64,000 nucleotides of DNA, from the NCBI RefSeq assembly GCF_003937945.1, contig NZ_RSEC01000048.1, positions 1-64,000 on the forward strand, read 5' to 3'. The notes beneath the pieces are model-generated. The model was not told where the DNA came from and made no database searches. It was given only the letters and a program-made list of their open reading frames with translations. Source of the DNA: Amycolatopsis eburnea (GTDB taxonomy: Bacteria > Actinomycetota > Actinomycetes > Mycobacteriales > Pseudonocardiaceae). Positions 51,690 through 61,099 of this stretch are shown here, piece by piece. Both the position numbers and the translations under genes were made by a program. The stretch's first letter is position 1. Every line of letters starts with the position of its first letter.

Positions 51690-52244
51690 TCAGCCGGCGA
51701 GTTTCCGGAGCCGGAACGCCAGAACCAGGAGCACGATCCCGTAGATCAGCGCGTAGATGCCGACGAGGAGCGCGATGCCGTACGCGCCGGCGATCGGGTT
51801 GATCACGATGAGGATCCCGGCGAGCACGGAGATCGCGCCGGCCAGGATGAGGAAGGCCTCGCCCCGGATCTGCTTGCGCAGGCGGATCGCCGCGGCGATC
51901 TCGGCGACGCCGGTGATGATCGCCCAGAACCCGACCAGCAGGGCGAGCAGGAGAACGGTGATGCCGGGCCAGACCAGGACGAGGATCCCGGCGACGACGC
52001 CGAGCACGCCGAGGACGCCGTAAGCCACCCGGTGCCCGGTGTCGCCCGGGCGGAAGGCCTGCATGAGGCCGCCGACGCCGTCGATGATCGCGTACACGCC
52101 GTAGAGGATCGCCAGGACGAGCACGGTGGCGCCCGGCCAGATCAGCGCGAAGAGCCCGAAGAGCACGGCGAACGCACCGCGGACGGCCACCAGCGGCCAG
52201 GCTTTGCGCGGTTCGACGACGGAGAACGCTGCGAACGAGGTCAT
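51690..52244 (-). CDS. HdeD-like (DUF308) membrane protein
   Basis: A 184-residue protein with six hydrophobic segments in three internal repeats of the DUF308 type (LFGLFALIWPGATVLVLAILYGVYAIIDGV, GVVAGILVLVWPGITVLLLALLVGFWAIITGV, VLAGILIVINPIAGAYGIALLVGIYALIYGI). HdeD-like proteins are linked to acid or envelope stress. The ATG at 52244 starts after a hydrophilic leader that is rejected. Confidence 0.88.
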   Translation of the reverse strand: MTSFAAFSVVEPRKAWPLVAVRGAFAVLFGLFALIWPGATVLVLAILYGVYAIIDGVGGLMQAFRPGDTGHRVAYGVLGVLGVVAGILVLVWPGITVLLLALLVGFWAIITGVAEIAAAIRLRKQIRGEAFLILAGAISVLAGILIVINPIAGAYGIALLVGIYALIYGIVLLVLAFRLRKLAG

Positions 52245-52379
52245 CTGCCGCTCCCGGATCGGTTGGGGACCCTCAGTATCGCGACGATTACCCCCGTCCG
52301 GCTCTTCGAACACCCCGTTCGGGCGATCCACCCAGGACCGGCGTGCGCCGCGGCCGCCACCACGGCGCACGCCGGTTGC

Positions 52380-54557
52380 TCAGGGGTAACTCACCAGGTT
52401 GACGGCCTTGGTGCCGGACGGCGTCGCCGGACCGGTGTTGTTGATCACGTGCGTGATCGTGCCCTGGTAGTTGAGCGACACGGTCACCATGTCGAAGAAC
52501 CGGACCCCCGCCGTGTTCGGCGCCTCGTACGCGTGCGCGCTGGCCACGGACGGGTTGGTGCTGAAGTAGCAGTAGCTGCCCAGGCCCCACGCTTCGTGAC
52601 TGGTGACGCCCGGGCTCACCTTGTAGGCGGAGAAGCCCGGCGTGGACCCGTTCATCCAGCTCGCCTGGTCCGGCACGTCGTAGGGCATCTCGTTCTGGAA
52701 GAAGTACGTCCGGCCGCCGTTGCCGTTCCAGACGACCTGCGTCTTCTGGTAGTGCTCGACGAACAGGCCGTACATCGTCACGTCGTCGCCGTTGACGATG
52801 AGCCCGGTGTCGGCGGTGTTGGTGGTCCAGCCGACGTACTCGTTGCGGTCGGCGTGGTCGGCGCGCCAGATCCACATGTGGTCGCCGATCACGTTGCTGC
52901 TGTTGACGACCAGGCTGTTCGTCGCCTTGCCGACGGCGGCGCCGCCGATCCGGAAGAACACGTCGTGCAGCGACGTCGGGTCGGCCGCGTGGTTCGCGCT
53001 CGAGCCGGCCGGGCCGACCTGCATGAGCGTGGCCGAGTTCGTCGTCCCGGCGTCGATCAGCAGGCCGGCGAGCTTCACGCCGTCGACGTCGTCCACGGTC
53101 ATCGCGGTGATGCCGTTGTCCGGGACCAGCGTGGCGATGCCGAGCCCGAGCACGACGGTGTCCGGCCGGGTGACGCGCAGTGTCTGGTTCAGGTGGTAGA
53201 CCCCGGGCGTGACCAGCAGGTTCTTGCCGGCGGCGAGCGCGGCGTTCATGTCGGCCGCGGTGGCGCCGGGCTTGGCGATGTAGAACTGGTCGATCGAGAT
53301 CGACGTGCCCGGCGCGGCGCCGTTCGCCCAGCTCGTGCCGGACGCGTTCGTCTTCACGCTCGGCACGAACACCTGGTACCTGCCCGCGCCGTCGATGTAG
53401 AGGAACGGCTTCTCGCGCGTGACGGGCGTCTGGGCGACCGTCGTGTACGGCGGAGTCGGGAAGGTGTTGGCCGGAGCGCCCTGGACGCCCGCGAAGACCA
53501 TGTTCCAGTTCGAGCCGTTCCAGCTGCCGAACTGCGAGTTGCGGGAGATCCACTGCTGCTGCGAACCGGAGCGGACCTGGCCGTCGATCTTGGTGTCGGA
53601 GATCCAGCCGCCGCTGGCCCAGCCGCCGTCGTCGAGCTGCAGGTCACCGCGGACGTGCATGCGGCGGTACGGCGCGGCCTGGCTGACCGCCCACCGGTCG
53701 GCGCCGCCGGACGGCGTCACGGACAGGTTTTCCGCGCCCCGCCAGAAGTTCTGGGTGGCGTTCTGCGGCGGGAACCAGTCGGCCTCGACGTGCACGGCGC
53801 CGTTGACGGTGACCGCGTCCGGGCTCAGCCCGAGACCGAGGACCTGCGTGTAGAAGCCGACGTTGACGTCGTTGGCGTAGGTGCCCGGCTTGAACATCAC
53901 GGCGTAGCGCTGGCTGCCGAACTGATTGCGTTCCTGCTGGCTGAAGATGCTGTTCAGCCGGCTCTGGATGGTCGAGGCCGGCATCGACGGGTCGAAGATC
54001 ACGACGTTCGGCCCGAAGTCCGGCTGGCCCGGCTGGCTGGTGTTCACGGGGGCCAGCATGAAGGACTGCGCGGCGGTGCCGTTGCAGGCGTACTGCTGGA
54101 GCTGGACGGAGTCGGCGGTCGAAGCACCGGGGACGTCGAGGCACTTGCCGCTGTTGCGGCTGACGAAGTGGTACCGGCCGTTGCCTTCGTCGACGGCCTG
54201 CCACTGCTGGTTGGCCCCGTTCGAATAGGACCACAGCTGGACGAGCCCCCCATCGGCGGTGGAGACATCCGTGACATCCCAGGCGGCGGCCGGGTTGGTG
54301 CGGGCGTTGACCCGGAAGTAGCCGTCCCCGGTCGACTGGAACTGCCACTGCTGCGAGGTGGTCTGGTTGCAGGAGTACTGCTGGACGACGGTCCCATTGC
54401 CGGTACCGGCGGCCCGCGCGTCCACGCACTTCCCGCTGTTGGCGGCGGTCACGGTGTACCAGCCGTCGGGGGTGATGGCAGCATCGGCCGGTCTGGCGAC
54501 CACCGCGCTCCCGACCAGGACCAACGCCGCACCGAGCAGCGTCGTCACCCTCTTCAT
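52380..54557 (-). CDS. Secreted ricin-type lectin / beta-helix protein
   Basis: A 725-residue exported protein. After a Sec signal peptide (MKRVTTLLGAALVLVGSAVVARPADA) comes a ricin-type beta-trefoil (CBM13) domain, residues ~30-170, with NSGKCVDARAAGTGNGTVVQQYSCNQTTSQQWQF and NSGKCLDVPGASTADSVQLQQYACNGTAAQ. The ~530-residue remainder looks like a right-handed beta-helix (VVIFDPSMPASTIQSRLNSIF, AVMFKPGTYANDVNVGFYTQVLGLGLSPDAVTVNGAVHVEADW, HLNQTLRVTRPDTVVLGLG). Homologues are often labelled adenylyl cyclase or factor 5/8-type without support; a polysaccharide-active enzyme is more plausible. AGGAGG precedes the ATG. Confidence 0.82.
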   Translation of the reverse strand: MKRVTTLLGAALVLVGSAVVARPADAAITPDGWYTVTAANSGKCVDARAAGTGNGTVVQQYSCNQTTSQQWQFQSTGDGYFRVNARTNPAAAWDVTDVSTADGGLVQLWSYSNGANQQWQAVDEGNGRYHFVSRNSGKCLDVPGASTADSVQLQQYACNGTAAQSFMLAPVNTSQPGQPDFGPNVVIFDPSMPASTIQSRLNSIFSQQERNQFGSQRYAVMFKPGTYANDVNVGFYTQVLGLGLSPDAVTVNGAVHVEADWFPPQNATQNFWRGAENLSVTPSGGADRWAVSQAAPYRRMHVRGDLQLDDGGWASGGWISDTKIDGQVRSGSQQQWISRNSQFGSWNGSNWNMVFAGVQGAPANTFPTPPYTTVAQTPVTREKPFLYIDGAGRYQVFVPSVKTNASGTSWANGAAPGTSISIDQFYIAKPGATAADMNAALAAGKNLLVTPGVYHLNQTLRVTRPDTVVLGLGIATLVPDNGITAMTVDDVDGVKLAGLLIDAGTTNSATLMQVGPAGSSANHAADPTSLHDVFFRIGGAAVGKATNSLVVNSSNVIGDHMWIWRADHADRNEYVGWTTNTADTGLIVNGDDVTMYGLFVEHYQKTQVVWNGNGGRTYFFQNEMPYDVPDQASWMNGSTPGFSAYKVSPGVTSHEAWGLGSYCYFSTNPSVASAHAYEAPNTAGVRFFDMVTVSLNYQGTITHVINNTGPATPSGTKAVNLVSYP

Positions 54558-54832
54558 GCGAAACCTCCTCCACCGCGTCCGCGGCGTCCATCGAGCAGGA
54601 AACGACAGAGGCGTGCCCGGTCTGGGTAGACGCGGCGTAACGGGCGGGGACCTCGGCGTCACAACCGCGCAAAATGTAACGGCGGCCACACCGGGAGTCA
54701 ATACACGACTAAAAATAAGGTGTGAAACTGCAGGTCAGCGGGCTGGGGTGGATGTGGGGACCCCCGTGGTCGGGTCCTGTCGGGGGTCGTGTACGGTACT
54801 CACATACGAGATGCGGAGTTCACCTTCGCCTC

Positions 54833-54905
54833 GGGGCTATGGCGCAGCTGGTAGCGCACCTCACTGGCAGTGAGGGGGTCAGGGGTTCGAGTCCCCTTAG
54901 CTCCA
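54833..54905 (+). tRNA. tRNA-Ala (anticodon GGC)
   Basis: A complete 73-base cloverleaf. Acceptor stem GGGGCTA pairs with TAGCTCC (one G-T). The anticodon arm is CCTCA-CTGGCAG-TGAGG, giving anticodon GGC. The T arm is AGGGG-TTCGAGT-CCCCT, and the discriminator base is A. CCA is not encoded. It lies directly upstream of an excisionase/integrase pair, so its 3' part is the likely integration site. Confidence 0.95.
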
Positions 54906-54918
54906 CAGTGACGAAACA

Positions 54919-54958
54919 CCGCCCACCGGATCAGAAGATCCAGGTCGGGCGGTTTTTT
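54919..54958 (+). terminator. Rho-independent terminator after tRNA-Ala
   Basis: CCGCCC (54919-54924) pairs with GGGCGG (54947-54952); inner ACC/GGT and GGATC/GATCC pairs close on an AGAA loop. TTTTTT follows directly. It is a classic intrinsic terminator, 13 bp after the tRNA. Confidence 0.9.
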
Positions 54959-55012
54959 CGTTGTACCGGATCTTGAGTTTCGTCAAGAAGAAGTTCAGCT
55001 ACCGGCTAGTAG

Positions 55013-55074
55013 CTGGGGCAAAACTGGGGCACCGGCCCGAAGGCGGCGAAATGGGGTCACGAAAAGTGCCCCAG
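55013..55074. repeat. CTGGGGCA repeats, candidate integrase arm-type sites
   Basis: The 359-bp stretch between the tRNA and the excisionase gene has no gene. CTGGGGCA occurs directly repeated at 55013-55020 and 55024-55031, 11 bp apart (one helical turn), and inverted as TGCCCCAG at 55067-55074. Such phased direct repeats near an att site are typical arm-type binding sites of tyrosine integrases; binding is inferred. Confidence 0.55.
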
Positions 55075-55264
55075 CAGCGTCCCCCGGACAGGTGGACGCC
55101 AAAGGTACTTTGCGCGCACCGACGTGCCACCGGCGGCAAGCTCAGCTCTGTCGCCGAGTCTCGTCACGAAGCGGTTCGCCGCCCATCACCGCAGTCCTGT
55201 CTCCTCCGATGCGGCTGGACGGAGTTAGCAGCGACCACGACCCGTCGCTCACTGCGAGGCAGCC

Positions 55265-55585
55265 ATGCAGACCGACGATGAAGCCCTGCGGCAATCCGAC
55301 CCCGTAGCGCTCGAGCTACCGAGCCACTCCCCGCCCGCCAACTCCTCCACCGACGAAGCGAGCCGACTTCTCTACACGCCGGCAGCCGCGGCCGAGCGGC
55401 TGACTGTCGGCGAGTCCTGGCTCCGCCGCAAAGCCGGCCAGCGCCTCATTCCCTGCACCTATGTCGGCAAGCACCTGCGATTCACCGAAGACGACCTCCG
55501 CACCATAGTCGCCGCCGGCCACCGCGGACCGCGCAACCGCGACCAGACCAGCCGCCCCGGACGCCGACGTCGCACCCGTCGCTGA
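55265..55585 (+). CDS. xis: Excisionase-like MerR-type HTH protein
   Basis: A 106-residue basic protein. After an acidic, Pro/Ser-rich N-terminus comes an excisionase-type HTH_17 domain: RLLYTPAAAAERLTVGESWLRRKAGQRLIPCTYVGKHLRFTEDDLRTIVAA. The tail is Arg-rich (GRRRRTRR), suiting DNA binding. It precedes the integrase by 119 bp and probably directs excision of the island. Confidence 0.82.
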   Translation: MQTDDEALRQSDPVALELPSHSPPANSSTDEASRLLYTPAAAAERLTVGESWLRRKAGQRLIPCTYVGKHLRFTEDDLRTIVAAGHRGPRNRDQTSRPGRRRRTRR

Positions 55586-55704
55586 CACCCGTTCCGGTAC
55601 CACGACGAGGTTCTTCGCCGAACACGCTTCCTCTCTGTCGCCTATGGAGCGGTCCTGGACACGCACCACCACGCGACCCCCTCACCACAGCGCAGGAGAT
55701 CACC

Positions 55705-56901
55705 GTGCCCTGGACCGAACCCGCCGGCGACGACACCTGGCGAGTCCGCTACCGCCGCGCCGACGGCACCAAAGGCGCCATCTCCGGCTTCGCCGACGCC
55801 ACCGCCGCCGAGGACCACATCAGCACGATGCTCCACGAGCAACGCGCCGGAACCTGGATCGACCCGGAAGACGGCCGTACAACTGTGGCCGAATTCGCTC
55901 CTGCCTGGCTCGACTCCCTCGACATCGACCAACGCACTGAAGAGAACTACCGCAGCTTCCTCAAAGTCCATATTCTTCCCCGCTGGGGCACCGCCGGCTT
56001 CGGCGAACTCACCAACCTCGGCATCCGCACCTGGGAGAAGAAGCTCCGCGCTTCCGGGCTGGCCAAGACGACGGTCGACAGCATCATCAAGTGCTTCTCG
56101 CTCCTGCTCTCCGACGCCGTACCGGAGAAGCTGGTCGCCGCCAACCCCCTCGTCGCTCGCCGCCGCGGACGTCGTCGTCGCACTCAGCGCACCCCGCGCA
56201 AGATCTGGGGCGAGCCAGCCGAGGTACTCCACGTCGCCGACCAGGTCGCCCTCAAATACGGGGCGTGCGGAGCGGTCCTCGTCATCACCGGCGGGTGGAC
56301 CGGAGCCCGCTGGGGCGAGCTCACCGGGCTGGACCGCAGCAACGTCCACCTTTACGACGACGACACGGGCTCCATCTACCTCGATCCTGACATTGGCGCC
56401 CTCCACGAACCTTGCAGCGGGCCGCTCTACCTTGGCCACCTCAAAACCGACGAGTCCGAACGCACCATCAGCCTGCCCCCGTTCCTCGTCCGGTTGTTGC
56501 GCTGGCACCTGACTACCCACAACCACCAGCAGGTCTTCGTCACCCCGAACCTCGAATGGCACCGACGCAGCAACTTCTCCCGCCGCGCCTTCCGCCCCGC
56601 CGCCGACGGCAACCTCCACATCGCCAACCCGGCCATCCGCCTCCAACCAGTAAAGCCAGGCCTCACCTTCCACGGCCTCCGCCACAGCCACAAAACCTGG
56701 ATGATCGACGACGGCATCCCCGAAATCGCCCAAGCCCTCCGCCTCGGCCACGTCCTCCAAGACAAAGTCCAAGAGACCTACTCACACGTCGCCGCTGCAG
56801 TCGAGCAACGCCTCCTTGAAGGTCTGCAAGCCCGATGGGACAAGGCAGTAGCCGACTCCAAGACCTGTACCGAAGACGCTCGCTGGCGCGTCTACGCGTG
56901 A
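55705..56901 (+). CDS. int: Tyrosine integrase
   Basis: A 398-residue tyrosine recombinase. The N-terminal arm-binding part (DTWRVRYRRADGTKGAISGFADATAAEDHISTM) is followed by the SAM-like core-binding domain (TVAEFAPAWLDSLDIDQRTEENYRSFLKVHILPRWG). The catalytic domain has Arg in TGARWGELTGL, Lys in HLKTDESERTISL, HGLRHSH, RLGHVLQDKVQ and nucleophile Tyr in ETYSHV. GTG start after AGGAG. It integrates the island into the tRNA-Ala gene. Confidence 0.92.
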   Translation: MPWTEPAGDDTWRVRYRRADGTKGAISGFADATAAEDHISTMLHEQRAGTWIDPEDGRTTVAEFAPAWLDSLDIDQRTEENYRSFLKVHILPRWGTAGFGELTNLGIRTWEKKLRASGLAKTTVDSIIKCFSLLLSDAVPEKLVAANPLVARRRGRRRRTQRTPRKIWGEPAEVLHVADQVALKYGACGAVLVITGGWTGARWGELTGLDRSNVHLYDDDTGSIYLDPDIGALHEPCSGPLYLGHLKTDESERTISLPPFLVRLLRWHLTTHNHQQVFVTPNLEWHRRSNFSRRAFRPAADGNLHIANPAIRLQPVKPGLTFHGLRHSHKTWMIDDGIPEIAQALRLGHVLQDKVQETYSHVAAAVEQRLLEGLQARWDKAVADSKTCTEDARWRVYA

Positions 56902-57021
56902 AAACTTAAGAAGTGGACCTCCGGGAAACCCACTACGACACGAGCGTGCAGGTCAGGGCACTTGAAGCGCTGGTCCGGCGGTTGCCCGATACAGTCATCC
57001 CCACCCGACCAGCCTAAGCGG

Positions 57022-57335
57022 CAACGCGCAAGGCAGCTTAGCGATCGGCCGGTCGACCTGCTGATCGAGTCCTACGAGGCCGCCGCCCCGTGTACAACCC
57101 CGCCGAGCGATTCATGATCAATCGGAAGACCGTTAAGTGGCATCTTGCACCGCACCGGCGTACAAGTCCGAGGACGATTGACCGCGGAGCAGGTCGATAA
57201 GGCAGCGCACCTCTATGCGGCCGGCTGGTGGCTCACCTGAATCGGCACCAACTAGACACGACAGCCAATACGGTCAAAGCGCGCCTCTTGGAACGCGGTG
57301 TACCGATACGGGATACCCAAGGGCGGGCACAGTAA
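57022..57335 (+). pseudogene. Decayed HTH protein gene of the transposon-linked class
   Basis: Fragments in three frames assemble into a familiar small HTH protein: QRARQLSDRPVDLLIESYEA, then VYNPAERFMINRKTVKWHL, then TAEQVDKAAHLYAAGWWLT, then ANTVKARLLERGVPIRDTQGRAQ before a stop. Intact relatives (DLLIxxYxAGATVYxLAxxFxINRKTV…) accompany resolvases and integrases. At least three frame changes and internal stops make it nonfunctional. The rest of the 566-bp gap between integrase and the next gene (56902-57021 and 57336-57467) shows nothing recognisable. Confidence 0.72.
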
Positions 57336-57467
57336 GAGCCAGCCTGACCCTGTAGCAACCTTAGACAATATAGAATGGCTAAACAAATCGATCAGCCAAC
57401 ACGAACTCCAAATGTCAAGCCGATCACTTACACAGGTAGTCCCAGCAAAACACCACCTCACCCATAG

Positions 57468-59030
57468 CTAATGTGCATGAAGAAGAGTCAACGCTCGCTC
57501 AACAATCTCTCCACGAAGACGAATATCAGTGATCGCCTTCATGACCTCCTCCGCGGCTTGTTCAAATTTAATATGCCAATCGCGGCATTCCCGACGCCAT
57601 TCATCAATGACATTTTCAATAACATTACCAACCGGGACAGAAATCTCCTTCAGGTCAGGATCCTGCAGCAAGGCACCGCGAATGAAGACTGCACCACTGG
57701 GATCGTCCGCCGTAGCAACGACCCTCTTGCCGCTAAAAACCTGCGTGCTAGTGAACAAGTCATCGCCAACTGTAATTTGTCCATCAAGAGGCCCATCAAC
57801 CAAGATGGTTGCCGCCATGGCGCCAGTGGGAACAAACCGGCGCGGATCAGGGAATGGACTTATGCGAGCGGCAATACGGGCGGCGTAGGCATCGACGTTT
57901 GCTCCACCCCTGATAGTCTTCGTGCGCGCAATCTTCTCTTCGGACACAGACTCGCGCCGCTCGGATCGTTCGGCTGCAGCCGCCCGCAAGGCACGTTCAA
58001 TAGTCAACCGATCTCGAGACGGCTTGCTCGAGCCAATCAGTTTCATGACAATCTCTTCAAAGGTCACTCGAGCGGCGTCGGCGAGCGACTCGAGACTATC
58101 TATAGACTGCTCCGTGCTTATAGGTGCGAAAGCAGCCGAAAGCTCGGACAGCTGATCACCATGAATCTTTTCGGGGTTTAAGACAAGCAACCCTTCCCAA
58201 TCTGGAATCTTAACCTCAAGCACGCCCTGACCGAGCTGCGTCCTGCCGCGAAGCTCCAACTGATACCAAGTCAGCGCTGAGTTCAGGCTCATCAGCAGCA
58301 CGTCGACGTACTCGACATTTACTGGATCAACCAAGTATAATTTGTCAATCACCACCGCCTCTTCTTGCTCCAAGACGGACGCAATGTAACGCCGACCAAT
58401 GTGCTCAGGCACAACAATACGGCGAGGAGCGGAAGGTGGAATTCCAAGGCTGTACCAGTATGGCTTCCGAATCCGGATATTTGACCGTTTTGCAGGAATC
58501 CCTCCCTTGAGGGAATCCTCTGACACATTGTACGAAACGGTCTCGCCTCGCCGAAGATACGCCAACGCACCGTTCGCTCGCTTCAAACGAAGCTCGTCAA
58601 CACTTTCATTGACGACAAACAGTCTCTGATCCGACTCCTCGATTTCATAGGGAGACCTCAGCATTTCCGGTCCCTTGACCAGAGGATGAAGATACTCCAA
58701 CTCAATTCGGAAAGGAGTTGACTTCCCGTCCATTACGACCCGCACCTGATGCCAGTCATTCCGCGTCAAGTTGAACCGTCGTGGCACCTGATCGAACGGC
58801 AGCTCACGCACAATAAAGTAAGCATTTGCCCTTGTTACAACCCCACCCTTGACACGTGAAACTGAATGCAAGGGCACGAGCATTCCGGAAGCTTGAGCAC
58901 GGTCAAGCAAAGTTCTAACGTCAGGCTTTTCGCGCAGAAGCTGTCCCCATCGAACCGACGTCCGACCTACTCGTCGATACGCGTGGCGCGTTTCAAGCGC
59001 TGCCAGTCTGGAGGATACATTTCCAGTCAC
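57468..59030 (-). CDS. Target-recognition subunit of split Type IIG-like R-M system
   Basis: A 520-residue protein. The middle carries a TaqI/Eco57I-type specificity pattern: NIRIRKPYWYSLGIPPSAPRRIVVPEHIGRRYIASVLEQEEAVVIDKLYLVDP, then DVLLMSLNSALTWYQLELRGRTQLGQGVLEVKIPDWEGLLVLNP. This is the C-terminal target-recognition region normally fused to the methylase. The remaining ~230 residues are helical, with a beta-rich patch (VDGPLDGQITVGDDLFTSTQVFSGKRVVATADDPSGAVFIRGALL) that I do not recognise. The ATG overlaps the methylase stop by four bases, so the subunits are made together. It lacks methylase and nuclease motifs of its own. Confidence 0.75.
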   Translation of the reverse strand: MTGNVSSRLAALETRHAYRRVGRTSVRWGQLLREKPDVRTLLDRAQASGMLVPLHSVSRVKGGVVTRANAYFIVRELPFDQVPRRFNLTRNDWHQVRVVMDGKSTPFRIELEYLHPLVKGPEMLRSPYEIEESDQRLFVVNESVDELRLKRANGALAYLRRGETVSYNVSEDSLKGGIPAKRSNIRIRKPYWYSLGIPPSAPRRIVVPEHIGRRYIASVLEQEEAVVIDKLYLVDPVNVEYVDVLLMSLNSALTWYQLELRGRTQLGQGVLEVKIPDWEGLLVLNPEKIHGDQLSELSAAFAPISTEQSIDSLESLADAARVTFEEIVMKLIGSSKPSRDRLTIERALRAAAAERSERRESVSEEKIARTKTIRGGANVDAYAARIAARISPFPDPRRFVPTGAMAATILVDGPLDGQITVGDDLFTSTQVFSGKRVVATADDPSGAVFIRGALLQDPDLKEISVPVGNVIENVIDEWRRECRDWHIKFEQAAEEVMKAITDIRLRGEIVERALTLLHAH

Positions 59031-61099
59031 TCTTCCTCCTCCGCGTCCACGCCATCATACGCATCCGATGGAATAAAGCTCATGCCACCATCTTCGCCCT
59101 GTCGCACGACATTGACGACCAAACGAGGGTCTGCCTCGCCGTGCAAAGAACCAAGAATGGTGTCAACTAAATCCTCAACCGACTGGCGCCGCTGGCGGCT
59201 ACTCGGCTCGTCAAGCAGTTGAACCAACGGTTTGCGAAGTCGCACGAATCGGATTTCATTATTGATTCGAGCATCTTCATCGCTGCACCGTTCCAACATC
59301 AGGAGAACCGTATTGGTGTCCGCGTCTGGAAACCAGCGCTCAACCATCGAATCGACAACCGCGCGAATCCTGTAGTGCTTACTCATAAAGCGGATCAATG
59401 GAATGCCATAGTCGGAAAACAGAACAGCCGACGAGACCACGAAGCCGAGCCGACCACCCTCCCTCAGAAATCCGGTGGCATACACGATGAACCACGCGTA
59501 GGCGTCGCTTTTGCCGGAGAACTTGGGAAGCTTGATCTCCTGAGGCATGCGCACGAGCGCACTTATCATACGCTCTTGATTGGTTTGACGCCGGTACGAA
59601 ATGTATGGCGGATTCCCAATCACGGCATCAAATTCCGCCGGTATTGCGAGTTTGCCAGGAACGCCAGGTATCTCTAGGTCTGTGGATTTTCCGGGGCGCA
59701 CATCAAAGAAGTCTTTCAACATCACCCTGGGATACGCAGCCGGCTCAGATGTATCGGCAGTGGCCAGTGATATCGTACTAAGCTCCGCCGCGAACGCTGT
59801 GATCTCTGCCCCCCATGTGTCAGAGAGCGCTTCGTCATGGTTGGCGCCAAGATCACGCTTACGATAGTAAGCCGCCCTGAGAAAGCTGCCGCCGCCTGCA
59901 GATGGGTCGATTACGACATCCGTAGAGCTCCGGACAGAAAAGGCGACCAAGATATCGACGACGTCTTCGCGGGTGTAAAACTGACCCAACTCGTGACGAA
60001 ACTCATCATCGACAATTACCTCATACAGTAGCCCAACCAAGTTTTGAGAAATCGCAACCCAAGAGGCGTCGTAAACCCTGGAGACAAGCCTGTTCCAGAC
60101 CTCTCCTACCTGACAGTTCTGGATCTCTTCCGCGCCTTCCGGCGAAATAAATACGGTATCAATTACAGGATTGGGAAGAAAAGCGGTCTCATAGTCACCC
60201 GAACGCGCAATTGCATGCGCAGATGCTCTAGCCAGCGCCTCCCGCACTGCGAGCGGATCGCTCGAGCGTTTCGGTACTTCAAGACTGTCTAGCGTGAACG
60301 ACTCACGATGCCTTGGTCCAGCATCTTCAAGAACTCGGTAGAGGATGATCTTCTGGGCTGCAACGAATATTCCGAACCGAAGAATCTGTAGAAGTTCACT
60401 CCTGAACTGCGCAGGATACTCGGGCCTAAGGGCAGTGCTAAGACCAAAGGTATTTGCGACCTCGTCACGAATCTCATCAAGCTTATCCGGCAAATCGGAG
60501 AGGTGTGAAACGGCGCGATCAATAGCTTCGTCCGCTACTTCATAAATGCTGTCACGTAGCGATATGACATCAGCGTTGGTAACACTGGGTCGAGTCCGCT
60601 TGACCGCAGAAAGACGGGCCTCGAGGTCATCAAGAAATTTGTTCCAATTTTCAGCTATCTGGTCCCAGTATGGCTCGACCTCACGCGAATGCGAGATCGG
60701 GGCCAACTGATACGATACCTCTTCACGGTCGTCAGCCCTCGGGTGGGCAGATACGGAAAATAGGACGACTTCCGCCATATTGCACGTAAAATAGTAAGGA
60801 AGGCCCCGCGCGAGCGCCTTACGCCGCGCATCATCGACTAGATTCGGATTGCGCGGGTCGCGACCTTCGGCATGCTCAGGACGCTTCATTTCGCCGCTAG
60901 CCAACTTACGCCCAGTCGGACTACTGAGACGAATGTCGCATCGGCGAACACGCCCCTGAGAATCGACTTGCCGTTCTTCGACGTCACCACGGGCGATGAC
61001 CGAAGGTTTTCCTGCTTGCTTCCTATGGTCTGCTCGCAGGGCCGTAACCGCTCCAAGACGGGCAACGAAAGTAAGCTCGTTCATTCCAGGAGTCGGCAT
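59027..61099 (-). CDS. Nuclease-methyltransferase subunit, Type IIG-like R-M
   Basis: A 690-residue fusion. Residues ~30-110 hold a PD-(D/E)xK nuclease pattern: CDIRLSSPTGRKLASGEMKRP (Asp55, Glu70, Lys72). A helical linker follows. The N6-adenine methyltransferase has motif X-like GQFYTREDVVDILVAF, motif I VVIDPSAGGGSFLRAA and catalytic motif IV VIGNPPYISY. It modifies adenine in the target and cuts unmodified DNA, with target choice supplied by the downstream protein. ATG 61099 has AAGGA upstream; MNELTF five codons later is an alternative. Composition is less G+C-rich than the chromosome to the left. Confidence 0.85.
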   Translation of the reverse strand: MPTPGMNELTFVARLGAVTALRADHRKQAGKPSVIARGDVEERQVDSQGRVRRCDIRLSSPTGRKLASGEMKRPEHAEGRDPRNPNLVDDARRKALARGLPYYFTCNMAEVVLFSVSAHPRADDREEVSYQLAPISHSREVEPYWDQIAENWNKFLDDLEARLSAVKRTRPSVTNADVISLRDSIYEVADEAIDRAVSHLSDLPDKLDEIRDEVANTFGLSTALRPEYPAQFRSELLQILRFGIFVAAQKIILYRVLEDAGPRHRESFTLDSLEVPKRSSDPLAVREALARASAHAIARSGDYETAFLPNPVIDTVFISPEGAEEIQNCQVGEVWNRLVSRVYDASWVAISQNLVGLLYEVIVDDEFRHELGQFYTREDVVDILVAFSVRSSTDVVIDPSAGGGSFLRAAYYRKRDLGANHDEALSDTWGAEITAFAAELSTISLATADTSEPAAYPRVMLKDFFDVRPGKSTDLEIPGVPGKLAIPAEFDAVIGNPPYISYRRQTNQERMISALVRMPQEIKLPKFSGKSDAYAWFIVYATGFLREGGRLGFVVSSAVLFSDYGIPLIRFMSKHYRIRAVVDSMVERWFPDADTNTVLLMLERCSDEDARINNEIRFVRLRKPLVQLLDEPSSRQRRQSVEDLVDTILGSLHGEADPRLVVNVVRQGEDGGMSFIPSDAYDGVDAEEEE

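Noticed and set aside
55013..55074. CRISPR-like direct repeats
   Set aside because: Only two short direct copies and one inverted copy, with no spacers of constant length; integrase arm sites fit better. No CRISPR array was seen anywhere in the window.
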